Assembly: GCA_963816725.1 (NCBI GenBank)
Contig: CAWFMC010000008.1
Location: forward strand, 248,001 to 312,000
Direction: 5' to 3'
Length of the DNA stretch: 64,000 nucleotides
From: CAVSUB01 sp963816725
GTDB lineage: Bacteria; Acidobacteriota; Vicinamibacteria; Vicinamibacterales; 2-12-FULL-66-21
The notes beneath the pieces were generated by a model, which worked only from the letters and a program-made list of their open reading frames with translations, did not search any database and was not told the DNA's origin. The translations under genes and the position numbers were made by a program. Positions 1-8,283 of this stretch are shown here, in pieces; the stretch's first letter is position 1; the number at the start of each line of letters is the position of its first letter.

Positions 1-1932
1 TTGCTGTCGGTGCGGCTGGTGCTGCTGTCGAGACGCAGATCGCCGCCAGCACGCAACGTGTGCTTCGTCGACGGATGCGTCCATCCATACCCGAGCGTCA
101 GACGCGAGTCGGTGCGGCGTGAGGGCGTGACGTCGCGCAGACTGGCGATCGTGGAGAAGGAGAGCTGCGGCAGCCCCCAGTCGAACGGATCGGGCGACAC
201 CCCGGTTACGCCGGCATTGCCGGTGACATCGTTGACGAATGCATAGCGATTGAGCCCGGTCGACTCCGTCCGGGCGAAGTTCACGGTCACGTTGTGCATG
301 ATCCGCTTGTGCACCACGTTGAGCGTGATCGGGACGGACAGGCTCGAGCCGGTCGTCTGGCCGCCAAGCGTCGGAAAGATGTTGGTCTGGTCGTTGTCGT
401 TGTGGCGGTACTGCAGCTGCCCCGTCATGCTGACGCTGGTGCCCTGCTGCGCGCCGCGTCCGCCGCGCCCCCCGGGCCCGCCGAAGCCGCCGCGGCCGCC
501 TCCACCGCCGGGTCCGCCGCGGCCGCCACGACCGGCCGCGGCCGGCGTGAAGTTGTGCGTCAGCCGAAGATTGATGTTGTCGTTCGATGAGCTCGTCGTC
601 GTTACGTAGTGGAAGTTGCGCGCCGTGCCGGCCAGATTGGCTTGAGGGATGTACTGCAGGAACGCGAGCGCGGTCGGGCTGAAGAGCGACGTTGGAATCT
701 GATTCGCGGCGAACGGCTGACCCGTGGCCGGATTGATCACCGGGACGCTGCTGGCCGAGAAGTCGCCGTTGCGCATGGCGTCGGTCGGGACCGTCGCGTA
801 CTGATCGAACAGGTTCGCCCCGTGCGTCCCGTTGTAGGTGAGCATGAAGTTGGTGCGGCGCGTGCCGTCATAAACGTGCTTGATCTTCACCGGCCCGCCG
901 ACCGTGCCGCCGTAGGTCTGGCGCGTGTACGGCTTCTGCGTCACCGGGGAGTTGTCGTGCAGCTGGTATGGCGCGCTGTCGAGGATCGATCCGCCGAACG
1001 TGTAGTTGCTGGTGAAGGAGTACGCGTTCTGACGCCCGCCGCGGCCACCGAGCGCGAACCCGCCGGGACCGCCCGGGCCGCCGGGACCACCGCGGCCGCC
1101 AGGGCCGCCGCCGGGGCCGCCCCGTCCACCAAACCCGCCGTCACCGCCGGGGCCGCCACGGCCGCCGAATCCGCCCTGAGCGCCGGGGCCAAAACCCTGC
1201 GCGAACTCGCCGGTGGCCGGATCGAACTCGCCCCGGCCGATCGCCTCGAGCCGATCGCCCATCATGCCGCGGTCGACGCTGGCCATGCTGCCGTTGATGG
1301 CGACCGCCTGCGTGGGACCCTCGGTGGAGAAGCCGGGCGGCAGGAGCAGCGCCGCCGCTTCGCTCTCGCGCTCGGGCGGATTCACTTCGAGGCTGGCCGC
1401 CGCCGCGTTCTGCGTCTGGACCGCCAGCGTCTCGAAGCGCTGACCGCGTCCTGCCGCCGCGCCCTGGGCCGGAGCCGCGCCGCGCCCGCCCGCGTTGGCG
1501 GCACGCTGACCGGCCGGCTGCGGAGTGCTCGCTGCGGTGGCTGACGGCGGCGCAGCACCGGGCTGCGCTGCCGCGACCGGCACGCGTGGCGCGAGCGCGA
1601 GCGGGACGTCGACGGTCTGCGCGCACGCCAGCGTCGCCGACCGTGACGTCCCGCTCGAACTTGCCAAAGCCGGTCAGCTCGGCGGACAGGTGATACGTTC
1701 CGGGCGGCAGGTTGACGTGGTACGTGCCGTCGGGGTCCGTCGAGGTCGCACCTTTGACGGCTCCGTCGGTCTGGACCGTGACGGTCACGCCGGGCAGCGG
1801 CGTGGCCGCGCTCGTCGCCCGGCCGCTGATCCGGCAGGCGCCGGCGACAGTCCCCTGCTGCGCGTCGACCGGTCCCATCGGCCCGAGAGCCAGTGCCGCC
1901 GCGCCGAGCGCGGCAGCCAGCGCATTCTTCAT
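1..1932 (-). CDS. TonB-dependent receptor with carboxypeptidase-regulatory-like N-domain (3' end beyond window, frameshifted)
   Basis: The start at 1932 gives a signal peptide (MKNALAAALGAAALALGP, ending near VDAQQG), followed by a Cna-B/carboxypeptidase-regulatory fold (GVTVTVQTDGAVKG, DGTYHVNLPPGTYHL). Then come a long Ala/Gln/Gly-rich linker, with GGRGG/GGPGG repeats at about 1030-1190, and plug/barrel-like sequence such as PTSLFSPTALAFLQYIPQ. This order is typical of acidobacterial Oar/TonB-type outer-membrane receptors, which import or bind large substrates; the substrate cannot be told. The frame changes by +1 at the CC run 1628-1629 (one extra G on the coding strand), after ERDVTVGDA. 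Downstream of it the frame is open to the window edge, including a second Gly-rich stretch near 460-540. The gene is divergent from the MFS gene. Family call secure; completeness unknown. Confidence 0.82.
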
Positions 1933-2202
1933 GACGCAAAACCTCGTGGCTGGGTCAGCCTCCGTGGTGGCCGACCACTCAATTTACGCTGCCCGAGGGA
2001 CACGCGCTTCACGCAATTCGCGGGTACCGGGCCCATGCCATGCTCTTGTCACATGTGCGCCACCGGCGCGCCATGGCCGTGCCAGGCACGAAGGCATTTC
2101 TGCCGCAGTATGGCGGCTGTGCGCGCTGTCAGCCGCGTCTCGACGCTCCGGATCGCTTGCCCGGCCGAGCAGGGTCGCAGCGCGGGCTTGTAAGATCGTC
2201 GG

Positions 2203-3498
2203 ATGGCCTCGAGCGCGCGACAGCTCACCCGCGCCCTGCAGCACCGCAACTACCGGCTCTTCTTCGCCGGGCAGAGCACGTCGCTGGTCGGGACGTGGAT
2301 CACGCGGGTCGCGACCAGCTGGCTGGTCTACCGCCTGACCGGCTCGGAGCTGCTGCTCGGGGTGGTCGGCTTCTGCGGTCAGATTCCCACCTTGCTGCTG
2401 GCCCCGATTGCCGGCGTCCTGGTGGATCGCTGGCCGCGGCTGCGCATCCTGGTGGTGACGCAGATCCTGTCGATGCTCCAGAGCTTCCTGCTTGGCGCGC
2501 TGACGTTCGCCGGGGTGATCAAGGTGTGGCACGTCCTCGTGCTGCAGATCGCCCAGGGGATCATCAACGCGTTCGATACGCCAGCGCGGCAGACGTTCGT
2601 CGTCGAGATGGTCGAAGATCGCGCCGACCTGCCGAACGCCATTGCCCTGAACTCCTCGATGGTCAACGGCAGCCGGGTCATCGGGCCGTCGATCGGCGGG
2701 GCGATCATCGCCGCGGTGGGCGAGGCGTGGTGCTTCACGATCGACGGGATCTCGTACCTGTTCGTCATCGCCTCGCTGCTGGCGATGCGGTTCTCGCCAG
2801 CGGCGTCTCGCCCCACGCCCGGGACCGACCTCCTCAACGAGTTGCGCACCGGCGTCGCCTACGTGTCGGCCTCAGTGCCGATCCGGACCGCGCTGATCCT
2901 GCTGGCGATCGTGTCGACGATGGGGATGCCGTATACGGTGCTGATGCCGGTGGTTGCCGCGGACGTGCTGCACGGCGGCCCGAGTACGCTCGGCTGGCTG
3001 ATGACGGCGACCGGTGTCGGGGCGCTGGGCGGCACGGTGTACCTGGCCTCGCGTCCGTCGGTCGTTGGCCTCGGGCGGGTGATCTCGGCCGCCACGCTGA
3101 TGTTCGGCCTCAGCCTGATCGCTTTTGCGATGTCGCGCGTCTTGTGGGTGTCGCTGCTGCTCCTCCCGCTGGTCGGCGCCGGCTTCATGACGCAGATGGC
3201 CGCCACCAACACCATCCTCCAGACCATCGTCGACGACCGGTTCCGGGGGCGCGTGATGGCGTTCTACACGATGGCCTTTCTCGGCACCGCGCCGCTTGGC
3301 AGTCTGCTCGCCGGGGTGCTGGCCAGCCGCATGGGCGCGCCGAAGACGATCGCGCTCGGCGGTGCAGCCTGTGCCGTGGCGTCGGTGTGGTTCCACGCAA
3401 AACTGCCGTTGCTCCGGACGCTGATCCGTCCGATCTACATCGAGCGCGGCATCCTCCCCGTCCCGGTCGTCGTCGACGCGGGGCAGAAGACCTTGTGA
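2203..3498 (+). CDS. MFS transporter (EntS/MFS_3-like exporter)
   Basis: A 431-residue integral inner-membrane protein with about twelve hydrophobic segments. The N-terminus (LTRALQHRNYRLFFAGQSTS) and the loop VLVDRWPRLRILVVTQ match the MFS_3/EntS family of proton-driven exporters of siderophores or drugs. A conserved segment ALNSSMVNGSRVIGPSIGG follows the PARQTFVVEMV region, as in this family. Size is normal. The stop overlaps a possible GTG start of the following aldo/keto reductase (GTGA at 3495-3498), so the two are probably co-translated. Substrate cannot be inferred; the neighbouring oxidoreductases suggest handling of a small organic compound. Confidence 0.9.
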   Translation: MASSARQLTRALQHRNYRLFFAGQSTSLVGTWITRVATSWLVYRLTGSELLLGVVGFCGQIPTLLLAPIAGVLVDRWPRLRILVVTQILSMLQSFLLGALTFAGVIKVWHVLVLQIAQGIINAFDTPARQTFVVEMVEDRADLPNAIALNSSMVNGSRVIGPSIGGAIIAAVGEAWCFTIDGISYLFVIASLLAMRFSPAASRPTPGTDLLNELRTGVAYVSASVPIRTALILLAIVSTMGMPYTVLMPVVAADVLHGGPSTLGWLMTATGVGALGGTVYLASRPSVVGLGRVISAATLMFGLSLIAFAMSRVLWVSLLLLPLVGAGFMTQMAATNTILQTIVDDRFRGRVMAFYTMAFLGTAPLGSLLAGVLASRMGAPKTIALGGAACAVASVWFHAKLPLLRTLIRPIYIERGILPVPVVVDAGQKTL

Positions 3499-3506
3499 GC
3501 GTGTTG

Positions 3507-4316
3507 ATGGAGACGAGACTGCTGGGAGCTACCGGGTTGACCGTGCCGGTTATTGGCATGGGCACGTGGAGGACTTTCGACGTGAGCGGCGGCGCCGCCG
3601 AGGCCGAGGCACGGGCGGTGCTCGACGCCGCATTCGCGAGCGGCGCCCGCGTGTTCGACTCGTCGCCGATGTACGGGAAGTCGGAGCAGGTGCTGGCGAA
3701 GGGCCTTGAAGGCCGGCGGAGCGCGGCAATCGTCGCGACCAAAGTGTGGACGCCCTCGACCGAGACCGGCCGCGAGCAAATCACCCGCGCCATCGGGTGG
3801 TTCGGAGGGCACGTCGAGTTGTATCAGGTGCACAACCTCGTGAACTGGCGCGCCCACCTCGATACGCTCGACGCCGAGCGCGCCGCCGGAAGGGTCACGG
3901 CCATCGGCGCCACGCACTACAGCCCAGGCGCGTTCGCGGAGCTGGCCGAGGTGATGCGGAGTGGACGGATCACCTTCGTGCAGATTCCCTACAACCCGCT
4001 CGAGCGTGACATCGAGGCGCGGATCCTGCCGCTGGCGGCAGAGCTGAACCTGGGCGTCATCCTGATGCGTCCTTTCGGTCAGGGCCGGCTGGTCGTGCAG
4101 ACGCCATCGGCGGCTGATCTCGCGCCGCTCGCGGCGTTCGGCGTGACGACCTGGCCGCAGGCGCTGCTCAAGTGGGGGCTGAGCGATCCACGCTGCCATG
4201 TGGCGATCCCAGCGACGTCGAAGCCGGCACGGATGCGTGATAATGCCGCGGCCGGGTCGCCGCCGTGGTTCGGTGAGGACGAGCGCCGGTACGTGGCGCG
4301 GCTGGCGGAGCGGTAG
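3507..4316 (+). CDS. Aldo/keto reductase
   Basis: 269 residues from the ATG at 3507 (METRLLGATGLTVPVIGMGT). A GTG at 3495 would add four residues and overlap the MFS stop as GTGA. Aldo/keto reductase features are visible: the TGLTVPVIGMGTW N-terminal strand, the catalytic Asp/Tyr region FDSSPMYGKSEQVL, Lys in VATKVW, the VELYQVHN segment replacing the usual DLxxxH, and the C-terminal cofactor loop AIPATSKPARMRDN. These enzymes reduce carbonyls with NADPH in the cytoplasm. At 269 residues it is a little short for the family (about 280-340). It forms an operon with the MFS exporter. Substrate unknown. Confidence 0.88.
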   Translation: METRLLGATGLTVPVIGMGTWRTFDVSGGAAEAEARAVLDAAFASGARVFDSSPMYGKSEQVLAKGLEGRRSAAIVATKVWTPSTETGREQITRAIGWFGGHVELYQVHNLVNWRAHLDTLDAERAAGRVTAIGATHYSPGAFAELAEVMRSGRITFVQIPYNPLERDIEARILPLAAELNLGVILMRPFGQGRLVVQTPSAADLAPLAAFGVTTWPQALLKWGLSDPRCHVAIPATSKPARMRDNAAAGSPPWFGEDERRYVARLAER

Positions 4317-4339
4317 CACGGTGCTGAAAGCGCATCCTG

Positions 4340-4402
4340 GATGGCAGATGGCAGATGGCAGATGGCAGAATGGCAGATGGCAAAGGGCAGATGGCAGATG
4401 TG
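4340..4402. repeat. Heptameric tandem repeat, unit GGCAGAT
   Basis: Consecutive GGCAGAT units with a 7-bp period (4343, 4350, 4357, then variants GGCAGAA and GGCAAAG and two more perfect units) lie 24 bp beyond the aldo/keto reductase stop. The same unit recurs at 41643-41716. No reading frame or hairpin explains it. Confidence 0.85.
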
Positions 4403-4501
4403 AAGACACTCGTGACCCAGGCATCTGACATTTCATATTTGCGAGATCCATCCCGAGCCCCGTTCGAGCTCCACGCGTGACTCAAGGCGGCAGTCTGAAC
4501 G

Positions 4502-4542
4502 GCGAGAAGCGGAAGCGGCAAGCAGCAAGCGGGAAGCGCGAA
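4502..4542. repeat. Degenerate heptameric repeat, consensus GCGGGAA
   Basis: Six consecutive units (GCGAGAA, GCGGAA, GCGGCAA, GCAGCAA, GCGGGAA, GCGCGAA) keep a 7-bp period except for one 6-mer. They end 18 bp before the next start codon, so they lie in the leader of the downstream aldo/keto reductase. The unit is the reverse complement of the TTCCCGC array at 44904-44952. Confidence 0.7.
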
Positions 4543-4560
4543 CCTAAGAGAACTCATAGC

Positions 4561-5571
4561 ATGACCAACACGACTCTTCCTCGTCGCCCCCTCGGCCGCA
4601 GCGGCGTCGACATCACGGTGGTGGGTTTCGGCGCGTGGGCGGCCGGTGGCGGCGGATGGGCCTACAGTTGGGGGCCGCAGGACGATGGCGAGTCGATCGC
4701 CGCGATGCGGCGGGCGATCGATCTCGGGATCAACTGGATCGACACCGCGGCGGTGTACGGGCTGGGCCACTCGGAGGAAGTCGTCGGGCGGTTCCTGCGG
4801 ACGCTGCCGGACGCCGATCGGCCGCTCGTGTTCACGAAGGGGGGCCTGCAATGGGACCCGCACGACCGCAGCCTGACGCCGATCCGATCGCTGCGCCCCG
4901 AGCGGATCGCCGAGGAGTGCGACGAATCGCTGCGCCGCCTCGGTGTCGAGCGGATCGATCTCTTCCAGTTCCACTGGCCGGATGAGACCGGCATCCCGGT
5001 CGAGGATTCATGGGGGGCGATGGCCAGGCTGGTCGAAGCGGGCAAGGTGCGGCTCGCCGGGCTCTCGAACTTCGGTCCGCCGCTCCTCGATCGGTGCGAG
5101 CCCATCCACCACGTCGAGTCGCTGCAGATTCCGTTTTCAGCGATCCGCCGCGACATCGCGGCCCGCGGCATTCCATGGGCCGCGGCTCACGACACCGGCG
5201 TGATCTGCTACAGCCCGATGCAGGCGGGAATCCTGACCGATTCCTTCAGCACCGCCCGCGTCGCGGCCCTGACAGCGGACGACTGGCGGCGGAAGTCACC
5301 GGAGTTCAACGAGCCCAAGCTGTCGGCGAACATCGCCTTGCGTGACGCGTTGCGGCCGATCGCGGCCCGCCACGGCGTGACGGTGTCGGCGATCGCGGTC
5401 GCCTGGGTCCTGACGAACCCCGGCGTGACCGGCGCGATCGTCGGGGCCCGGTCCGGGGCGCAGGTCGACGGCTGGATCGATGCGGGCCGGGTCCGGCTGA
5501 CCAGCGCCGACCTCGCGGAGATTGCCGCCGCCCATAGCGCCACTCAGGTTCCGCTGAACGCGGCCAACTGA
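4561..5571 (+). CDS. Aldo/keto reductase (second, full length)
   Basis: I chose ATG 4561 (MTNTTLPRRPLGRSGVDITV) because upstream in-frame codons fall in a repeat tract and the family normally begins with this RPLGRSG strand. It has 336 residues. It carries the catalytic Asp-Tyr pair (WIDTAAVYGLGHSEEVVGRF), Lys in VFTKGGLQWD, the conserved DLFQFHWPD motif, and the cofactor-binding C-terminus GAIVGARSGAQVDGWIDA. It is an NADPH-dependent carbonyl reductase of the YajO/auxin-induced PCNT115-like type. The luciferase-like gene begins 4 bp after its stop, so the two are likely co-transcribed. Paralogous in fold, not close in sequence, to the reductase at 3507. Confidence 0.92.
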   Translation: MTNTTLPRRPLGRSGVDITVVGFGAWAAGGGGWAYSWGPQDDGESIAAMRRAIDLGINWIDTAAVYGLGHSEEVVGRFLRTLPDADRPLVFTKGGLQWDPHDRSLTPIRSLRPERIAEECDESLRRLGVERIDLFQFHWPDETGIPVEDSWGAMARLVEAGKVRLAGLSNFGPPLLDRCEPIHHVESLQIPFSAIRRDIAARGIPWAAAHDTGVICYSPMQAGILTDSFSTARVAALTADDWRRKSPEFNEPKLSANIALRDALRPIAARHGVTVSAIAVAWVLTNPGVTGAIVGARSGAQVDGWIDAGRVRLTSADLAEIAAAHSATQVPLNAAN

Positions 5572-5575
5572 CGTC

Positions 5576-6655
5576 ATGACCACTCCGCTTCGCCTCAGCG
5601 TCCTCGACCAGTCGCCGATCTCGGAAGGATCCAGTGCCGGCGACGCGCTGCGTCACTCGCTGGACCTCGCGCGTCTCGCTGACGGCCTGGGCTACACGCG
5701 CTACTGGCTGGCCGAGCATCATGGCACGCCGATGCTCGCGTGCACCGCGCCGGAGGTCCTGATCGGGCCGGTCGCGCGCGAAACGACGCGCATCCGCGTC
5801 GGCAGCGGCGGCATCATGCTGCCGCATTACAGCCCCCTCAAGGTCGCCGAGACGTTCGCCATGCTGAGCGCGCTCGCGCCGGGGCGGATCGATCTCGGGC
5901 TGGGCCGCGCCGCCGGCACCGATCCGGCCACCACTTACGCGCTCCAGCGCGATCGTCGTCAGCCGGGTCCGGACGACTTTCCGCAGCAGCTCGTGGAGCT
6001 GCTCGGCCATGTGGATCACACGCTGCCGCCCGACCATCCGTTCGCGCGGCTGCGGCCGCTGCACGGCTCCGTCGAGCGTCCGGAGCCGTGGCTCCTCGGA
6101 TCGTCGCCGCAGAGCGGGATCTGGGCCGCGGAGCTCGGACTGCCGTACGCCTTCGCCGACTTCATCAACCCGGCGGGCGACCCGATCATGAACCGCTACA
6201 CCGCGGCGTTTGTGCCGCCGCGGGTCGCGCCGCACGCCTCGCCGCGTGGTCTGGTGGCGGTGTGGGTGCTGTGCGCCGAGACGGATGCCGAGGCCCAGCG
6301 GATCTCGGCCAGCGCGCGCATGGCCTTCACGCTGTTCCAGCGTGGTGAGTTGCGGCCCGTGCCACCGATCGAAACCGCGCTCGAGTTCCTCGCGCGCCCG
6401 ATCGACGATCCCTTCGCCGTCGTCCGCCAGCGCCGGACGATCGTCGGCAGCCCGGCGACCGTCGTGCCGCAGATTCGCGGTGTGGCCCGGGCGTACGGTG
6501 TCGACGAAGTGATGGTCGTGACGATCACCTACGACCACGAGGCGCGGCGGCGCTCGTACGAGCTGCTCGCGGACGCCTTCGGTCTCTCCGGCGCGACGGC
6601 CGGCGCGCCGGCCGCTGCCGATCAGCGTGCGGGCGAGACGGTCAGTGACCGATGA
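5576..6655 (+). CDS. LLM class flavin-dependent oxidoreductase (MsnO8/luciferase-like family)
   Basis: A 359-residue bacterial-luciferase-fold enzyme. The start (LSVLDQSPISEGSSAGDAL), the strand YTRYWLAEHHGTPMLAC, IRVGSGGIMLPHYSPLKVAE and the LGLGRAAGTDPATTYAL signature are characteristic of the MsnO8-type LLM monooxygenase group. These use reduced FMN, supplied by a separate reductase, to oxidise organic substrates. Length is normal. It follows an aldo/keto reductase by 4 bp, which suggests a two-gene oxidoreductase operon. The C-terminus overlaps a decayed reading frame on the other strand. Substrate unknown. Confidence 0.92.
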   Translation: MTTPLRLSVLDQSPISEGSSAGDALRHSLDLARLADGLGYTRYWLAEHHGTPMLACTAPEVLIGPVARETTRIRVGSGGIMLPHYSPLKVAETFAMLSALAPGRIDLGLGRAAGTDPATTYALQRDRRQPGPDDFPQQLVELLGHVDHTLPPDHPFARLRPLHGSVERPEPWLLGSSPQSGIWAAELGLPYAFADFINPAGDPIMNRYTAAFVPPRVAPHASPRGLVAVWVLCAETDAEAQRISASARMAFTLFQRGELRPVPPIETALEFLARPIDDPFAVVRQRRTIVGSPATVVPQIRGVARAYGVDEVMVVTITYDHEARRRSYELLADAFGLSGATAGAPAAADQRAGETVSDR

Positions 6656-6770
6656 TCTGCCTGGCGCACGCGAGGCCGAGCAGGCCGGCGATCAGGCCGC
6701 CGGCGCACCATCGATTCAACCACTTCGCGCCACAGCGTGCGTCCCGATGCGAACCCGTAAACGTCGTTGT
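6642..6770 (-). pseudogene. Possible 3' remnant of a LysE/RhtB-family exporter
   Basis: Reading the minus strand, a short frame ends at a TGA at 6644-6642 and encodes WLNRWCAGGLIAGLLGLAC, which looks like the last helix of a LysE/RhtB amino-acid exporter. Just upstream, in another frame, the segment DVYGFASGRTLWR resembles the preceding loop of that family. I see no intact frame upstream. The stretch overlaps the 3' end of the luciferase-like gene by 14 bp. The call rests on weak similarity; the rest of 6656-6904 holds nothing else I recognise. Confidence 0.3.
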
Positions 6771-6904
6771 CGATCGACGGTTGCGCAGTCGCAGATCGTC
6801 ACGACTTTGGCGACGCCACCGCTGCTGAAGTGGAGTCTCGCTCGTCGGTCGTGACGCTGCGAGTGCGAACGCTGCTGCCCGCGGTCGGCTGACACTGTCG
6901 CGGC

Positions 6905-7270
6905 TTATTCCGGTTCGGACCGCGGCCGTTTCGGTCCAGCGGCGTAGCGCAACACGCGGACCCGTTCGACGGTGACCATCGCCCCGCCTGTGATCATCTC
7001 GTCCAGAATGGGGAGGAGTTGATCGACGTGCGGCTGGTCGTCCACGACTTCGATGACGACCGGCAAATCCGTCGACAGTTCGAGCAGTCCGGCCGTGTGA
7101 ATGACGCTGCTGGCGCCGAATCCCGCGACCCCGTGCATGACGGTCGCTCCGGCAAAGCCTTCAGATCGAAGCCGCTCGAGGAGCGCTCGGGCGAGCGGCG
7201 TGTGGTGCCACTTGTCGGATTCGCCCAGAAATATCCGGGTCAAGAACCGATCGCCGTCGAGTACGCGCAT
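6905..7270 (-). CDS. DUF190 domain protein (fluoride-channel partner)
   Basis: 121 residues matching DUF190 (PII-like fold): LTRIFLGESDKWHHTPLARA, GATVMHGVAGFGASSVIH, then the strand LPVVIEVVDDQPHVDQLLP. The start at 7270 has a strong GGAGGG ribosome site. It lies 15 bp after the crcB/fluC stop on the same strand, a common pairing. DUF190 proteins are often encoded with CrcB and are thought to modulate it, but the mechanism is not established. Confidence 0.93.
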   Translation of the reverse strand: MRVLDGDRFLTRIFLGESDKWHHTPLARALLERLRSEGFAGATVMHGVAGFGASSVIHTAGLLELSTDLPVVIEVVDDQPHVDQLLPILDEMITGGAMVTVERVRVLRYAAGPKRPRSEPE

Positions 7271-7285
7271 CGCGATCCCTCCGCT

Positions 7286-7666
7286 TCACCGTCCCAGGAC
7301 TTCGCGGGCCGTGACAAGGCCCAGCCCACCGGCCACAAGACCGCCGACCAGCGTGAGCCCGATGTTGACCATTGCCGTCGCCAGTGCGCCTTCTTCAAAC
7401 AACCGCATCGTCTCGTAATTGAAGCTGGAATAAGTAGTGAGGCCGCCGACGAAGCCAATCGTCAGGGCGGCGCGGAGGGTCGGCGGCCATCCAAGGGCCA
7501 ACGCCGCGTGCATGAGGGCGGCAATGACGAAACATCCGGAGAGATTGACGATCAGGGTGCCGTACGGGAAGGCGCTACCGAATCGTTGTGCGGCCCAGAC
7601 CGCGACAAGGTAGCGTGTGCCGGTGCCGGCGGCTCCGGCGAGACAGATCCACACCAGTCGTTCCAT
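7286..7666 (-). CDS. crcB: Fluoride ion channel CrcB/FluC
   Basis: 126 residues from ATG 7666 (MERLVWICLAGAAGTGTRYL). Four hydrophobic segments and the Fluc signature GFVGGLTTYSSFNYET, including the phenylalanine region that lines the fluoride pore, identify a small dimeric fluoride channel of the inner membrane that expels fluoride. An in-frame ATG six codons earlier gives a less natural N-terminus. It is co-directional with the DUF190 gene. The start lies only about 80 bp from the divergent MarR gene, so the MarR operator at 7719-7730 could affect both. No fluoride riboswitch is recognisable upstream. Confidence 0.93.
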   Translation of the reverse strand: MERLVWICLAGAAGTGTRYLVAVWAAQRFGSAFPYGTLIVNLSGCFVIAALMHAALALGWPPTLRAALTIGFVGGLTTYSSFNYETMRLFEEGALATAMVNIGLTLVGGLVAGGLGLVTAREVLGR

Positions 7667-7708
7667 GCGACTATCGTCGCCCAACCAGACGAGTTCGCGC
7701 GATCCCTC

Positions 7709-7737
7709 TTGACAATGGGTGTGATAACACGTATTAT
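7709..7737 (+). promoter_or_regulatory. marR promoter with embedded operator
   Basis: A perfect -35 box TTGACA (7709-7714), a 17-bp spacer and a -10 box TATTAT (7732-7737) precede the MarR gene. The spacer contains GTGTGATAACAC (7719-7730), a palindromic-core sequence that occurs again inverted at 8244-8255. The placement between -35 and -10 suits autorepression. The expected start of transcription is near 7744, coinciding with the GTG start codon, which implies a leaderless mRNA. Confidence 0.82.
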
Positions 7738-7743
7738 CTTCTC

Positions 7744-8220
7744 GTGACGCCGCGCAGCCTACAGGACGACCTCAAGCAGAACAAGCCGTGGTGCTGCCTC
7801 GAGGAAGAGGCGACCCTCAACATCGCGCGCACGGCAGCGGTCCTGGAGCATGCGCTGGTGCAGGCGCTGAAGCCGTTCGACATCACGCCGACGCAATACA
7901 ACGTGTTGCGGATTCTTCGCGGCGCCGGTGCCGATGGGCTGTGCCGCAACGAGGTCGGAGAGCGGCTGGTGCGCCGGGTCCCGGATGTGACGCGGTTGCT
8001 CGATCGCATGGAAGAGACGGGCCTGCTGGCGCGCGTGCGCGATGGCGACGATCGCCGCTATGTCACCGCCCGGATCTCGCCGCAGGGGCTGGCCTTGCTG
8101 GAACGTCTCGATCAGGAGATCCTGCGGATTCACCGTCGTCAGCTCGGGCATGTGGACGGCAAACACCTGAAACAGCTCATCGATTTGCTGACCAGCGTGC
8201 GGAGCGGCGTCGAGGGCTGA
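7744..8220 (+). CDS. MarR-family transcriptional regulator (MhqR-like)
   Basis: 158 residues from GTG 7744. The winged helix-turn-helix is clear: ITPTQYNVLRILRGAGADGL, then VGERLVRRVPDVTRLLDRME and the wing GDDRRYVTARISPQG. I chose GTG 7744 because the promoter -10 ends at 7737, leaving no room for a start further upstream. Two Cys (PWCCLEEE) lie near the N-terminus, a place where MarR regulators sometimes sense oxidants or quinones (inference). It is followed by a CatE-like dioxygenase and YceI, and the shared operator suggests that it represses itself and the dioxygenase. Confidence 0.9.
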   Translation: MTPRSLQDDLKQNKPWCCLEEEATLNIARTAAVLEHALVQALKPFDITPTQYNVLRILRGAGADGLCRNEVGERLVRRVPDVTRLLDRMEETGLLARVRDGDDRRYVTARISPQGLALLERLDQEILRIHRRQLGHVDGKHLKQLIDLLTSVRSGVEG

Positions 8221-8238
8221 CCGAAATTTTTTTGCGCA

Positions 8239-8255
8239 TATAAGTGTTATCACAC
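8239..8255 (+). promoter_or_regulatory. Second MarR operator, before the dioxygenase gene
   Basis: GTGTTATCACAC at 8244-8255 is the exact reverse complement of the 12-mer in the marR promoter. It abuts a -10-like TATAAG (8239-8244), so bound repressor would block polymerase. A ribosome site (GAGGA) and the ATG at 8284 follow. Confidence 0.75.
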
Positions 8256-8283
8256 CTGTTGTGAGAACATCTGAGGACTGAAC

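Noticed and set aside
609..1544. Plus-strand open frame over the TonB-type receptor
   Set aside because: It is a GC-rich shadow with low-complexity Arg/Ala content; the minus strand carries a coherent receptor with signal peptide.
2040..4316. Long open frame that could be read as one protein spanning the MFS gene and the aldo/keto reductase
   Set aside because: Its first two thirds are an Arg-rich shadow of the MFS gene in another frame; only the last 269 codons from 3507 have family sequence.
4340..4402. CRISPR array
   Set aside because: The units are 7 bp with no spacers and no cas genes anywhere in the window; the same holds for all other arrays here.
7667..7743. Possible fluoride riboswitch before crcB
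   Set aside because: The leader is only about 77 bp and has none of the conserved aptamer elements; it is occupied by the divergent marR promoter.
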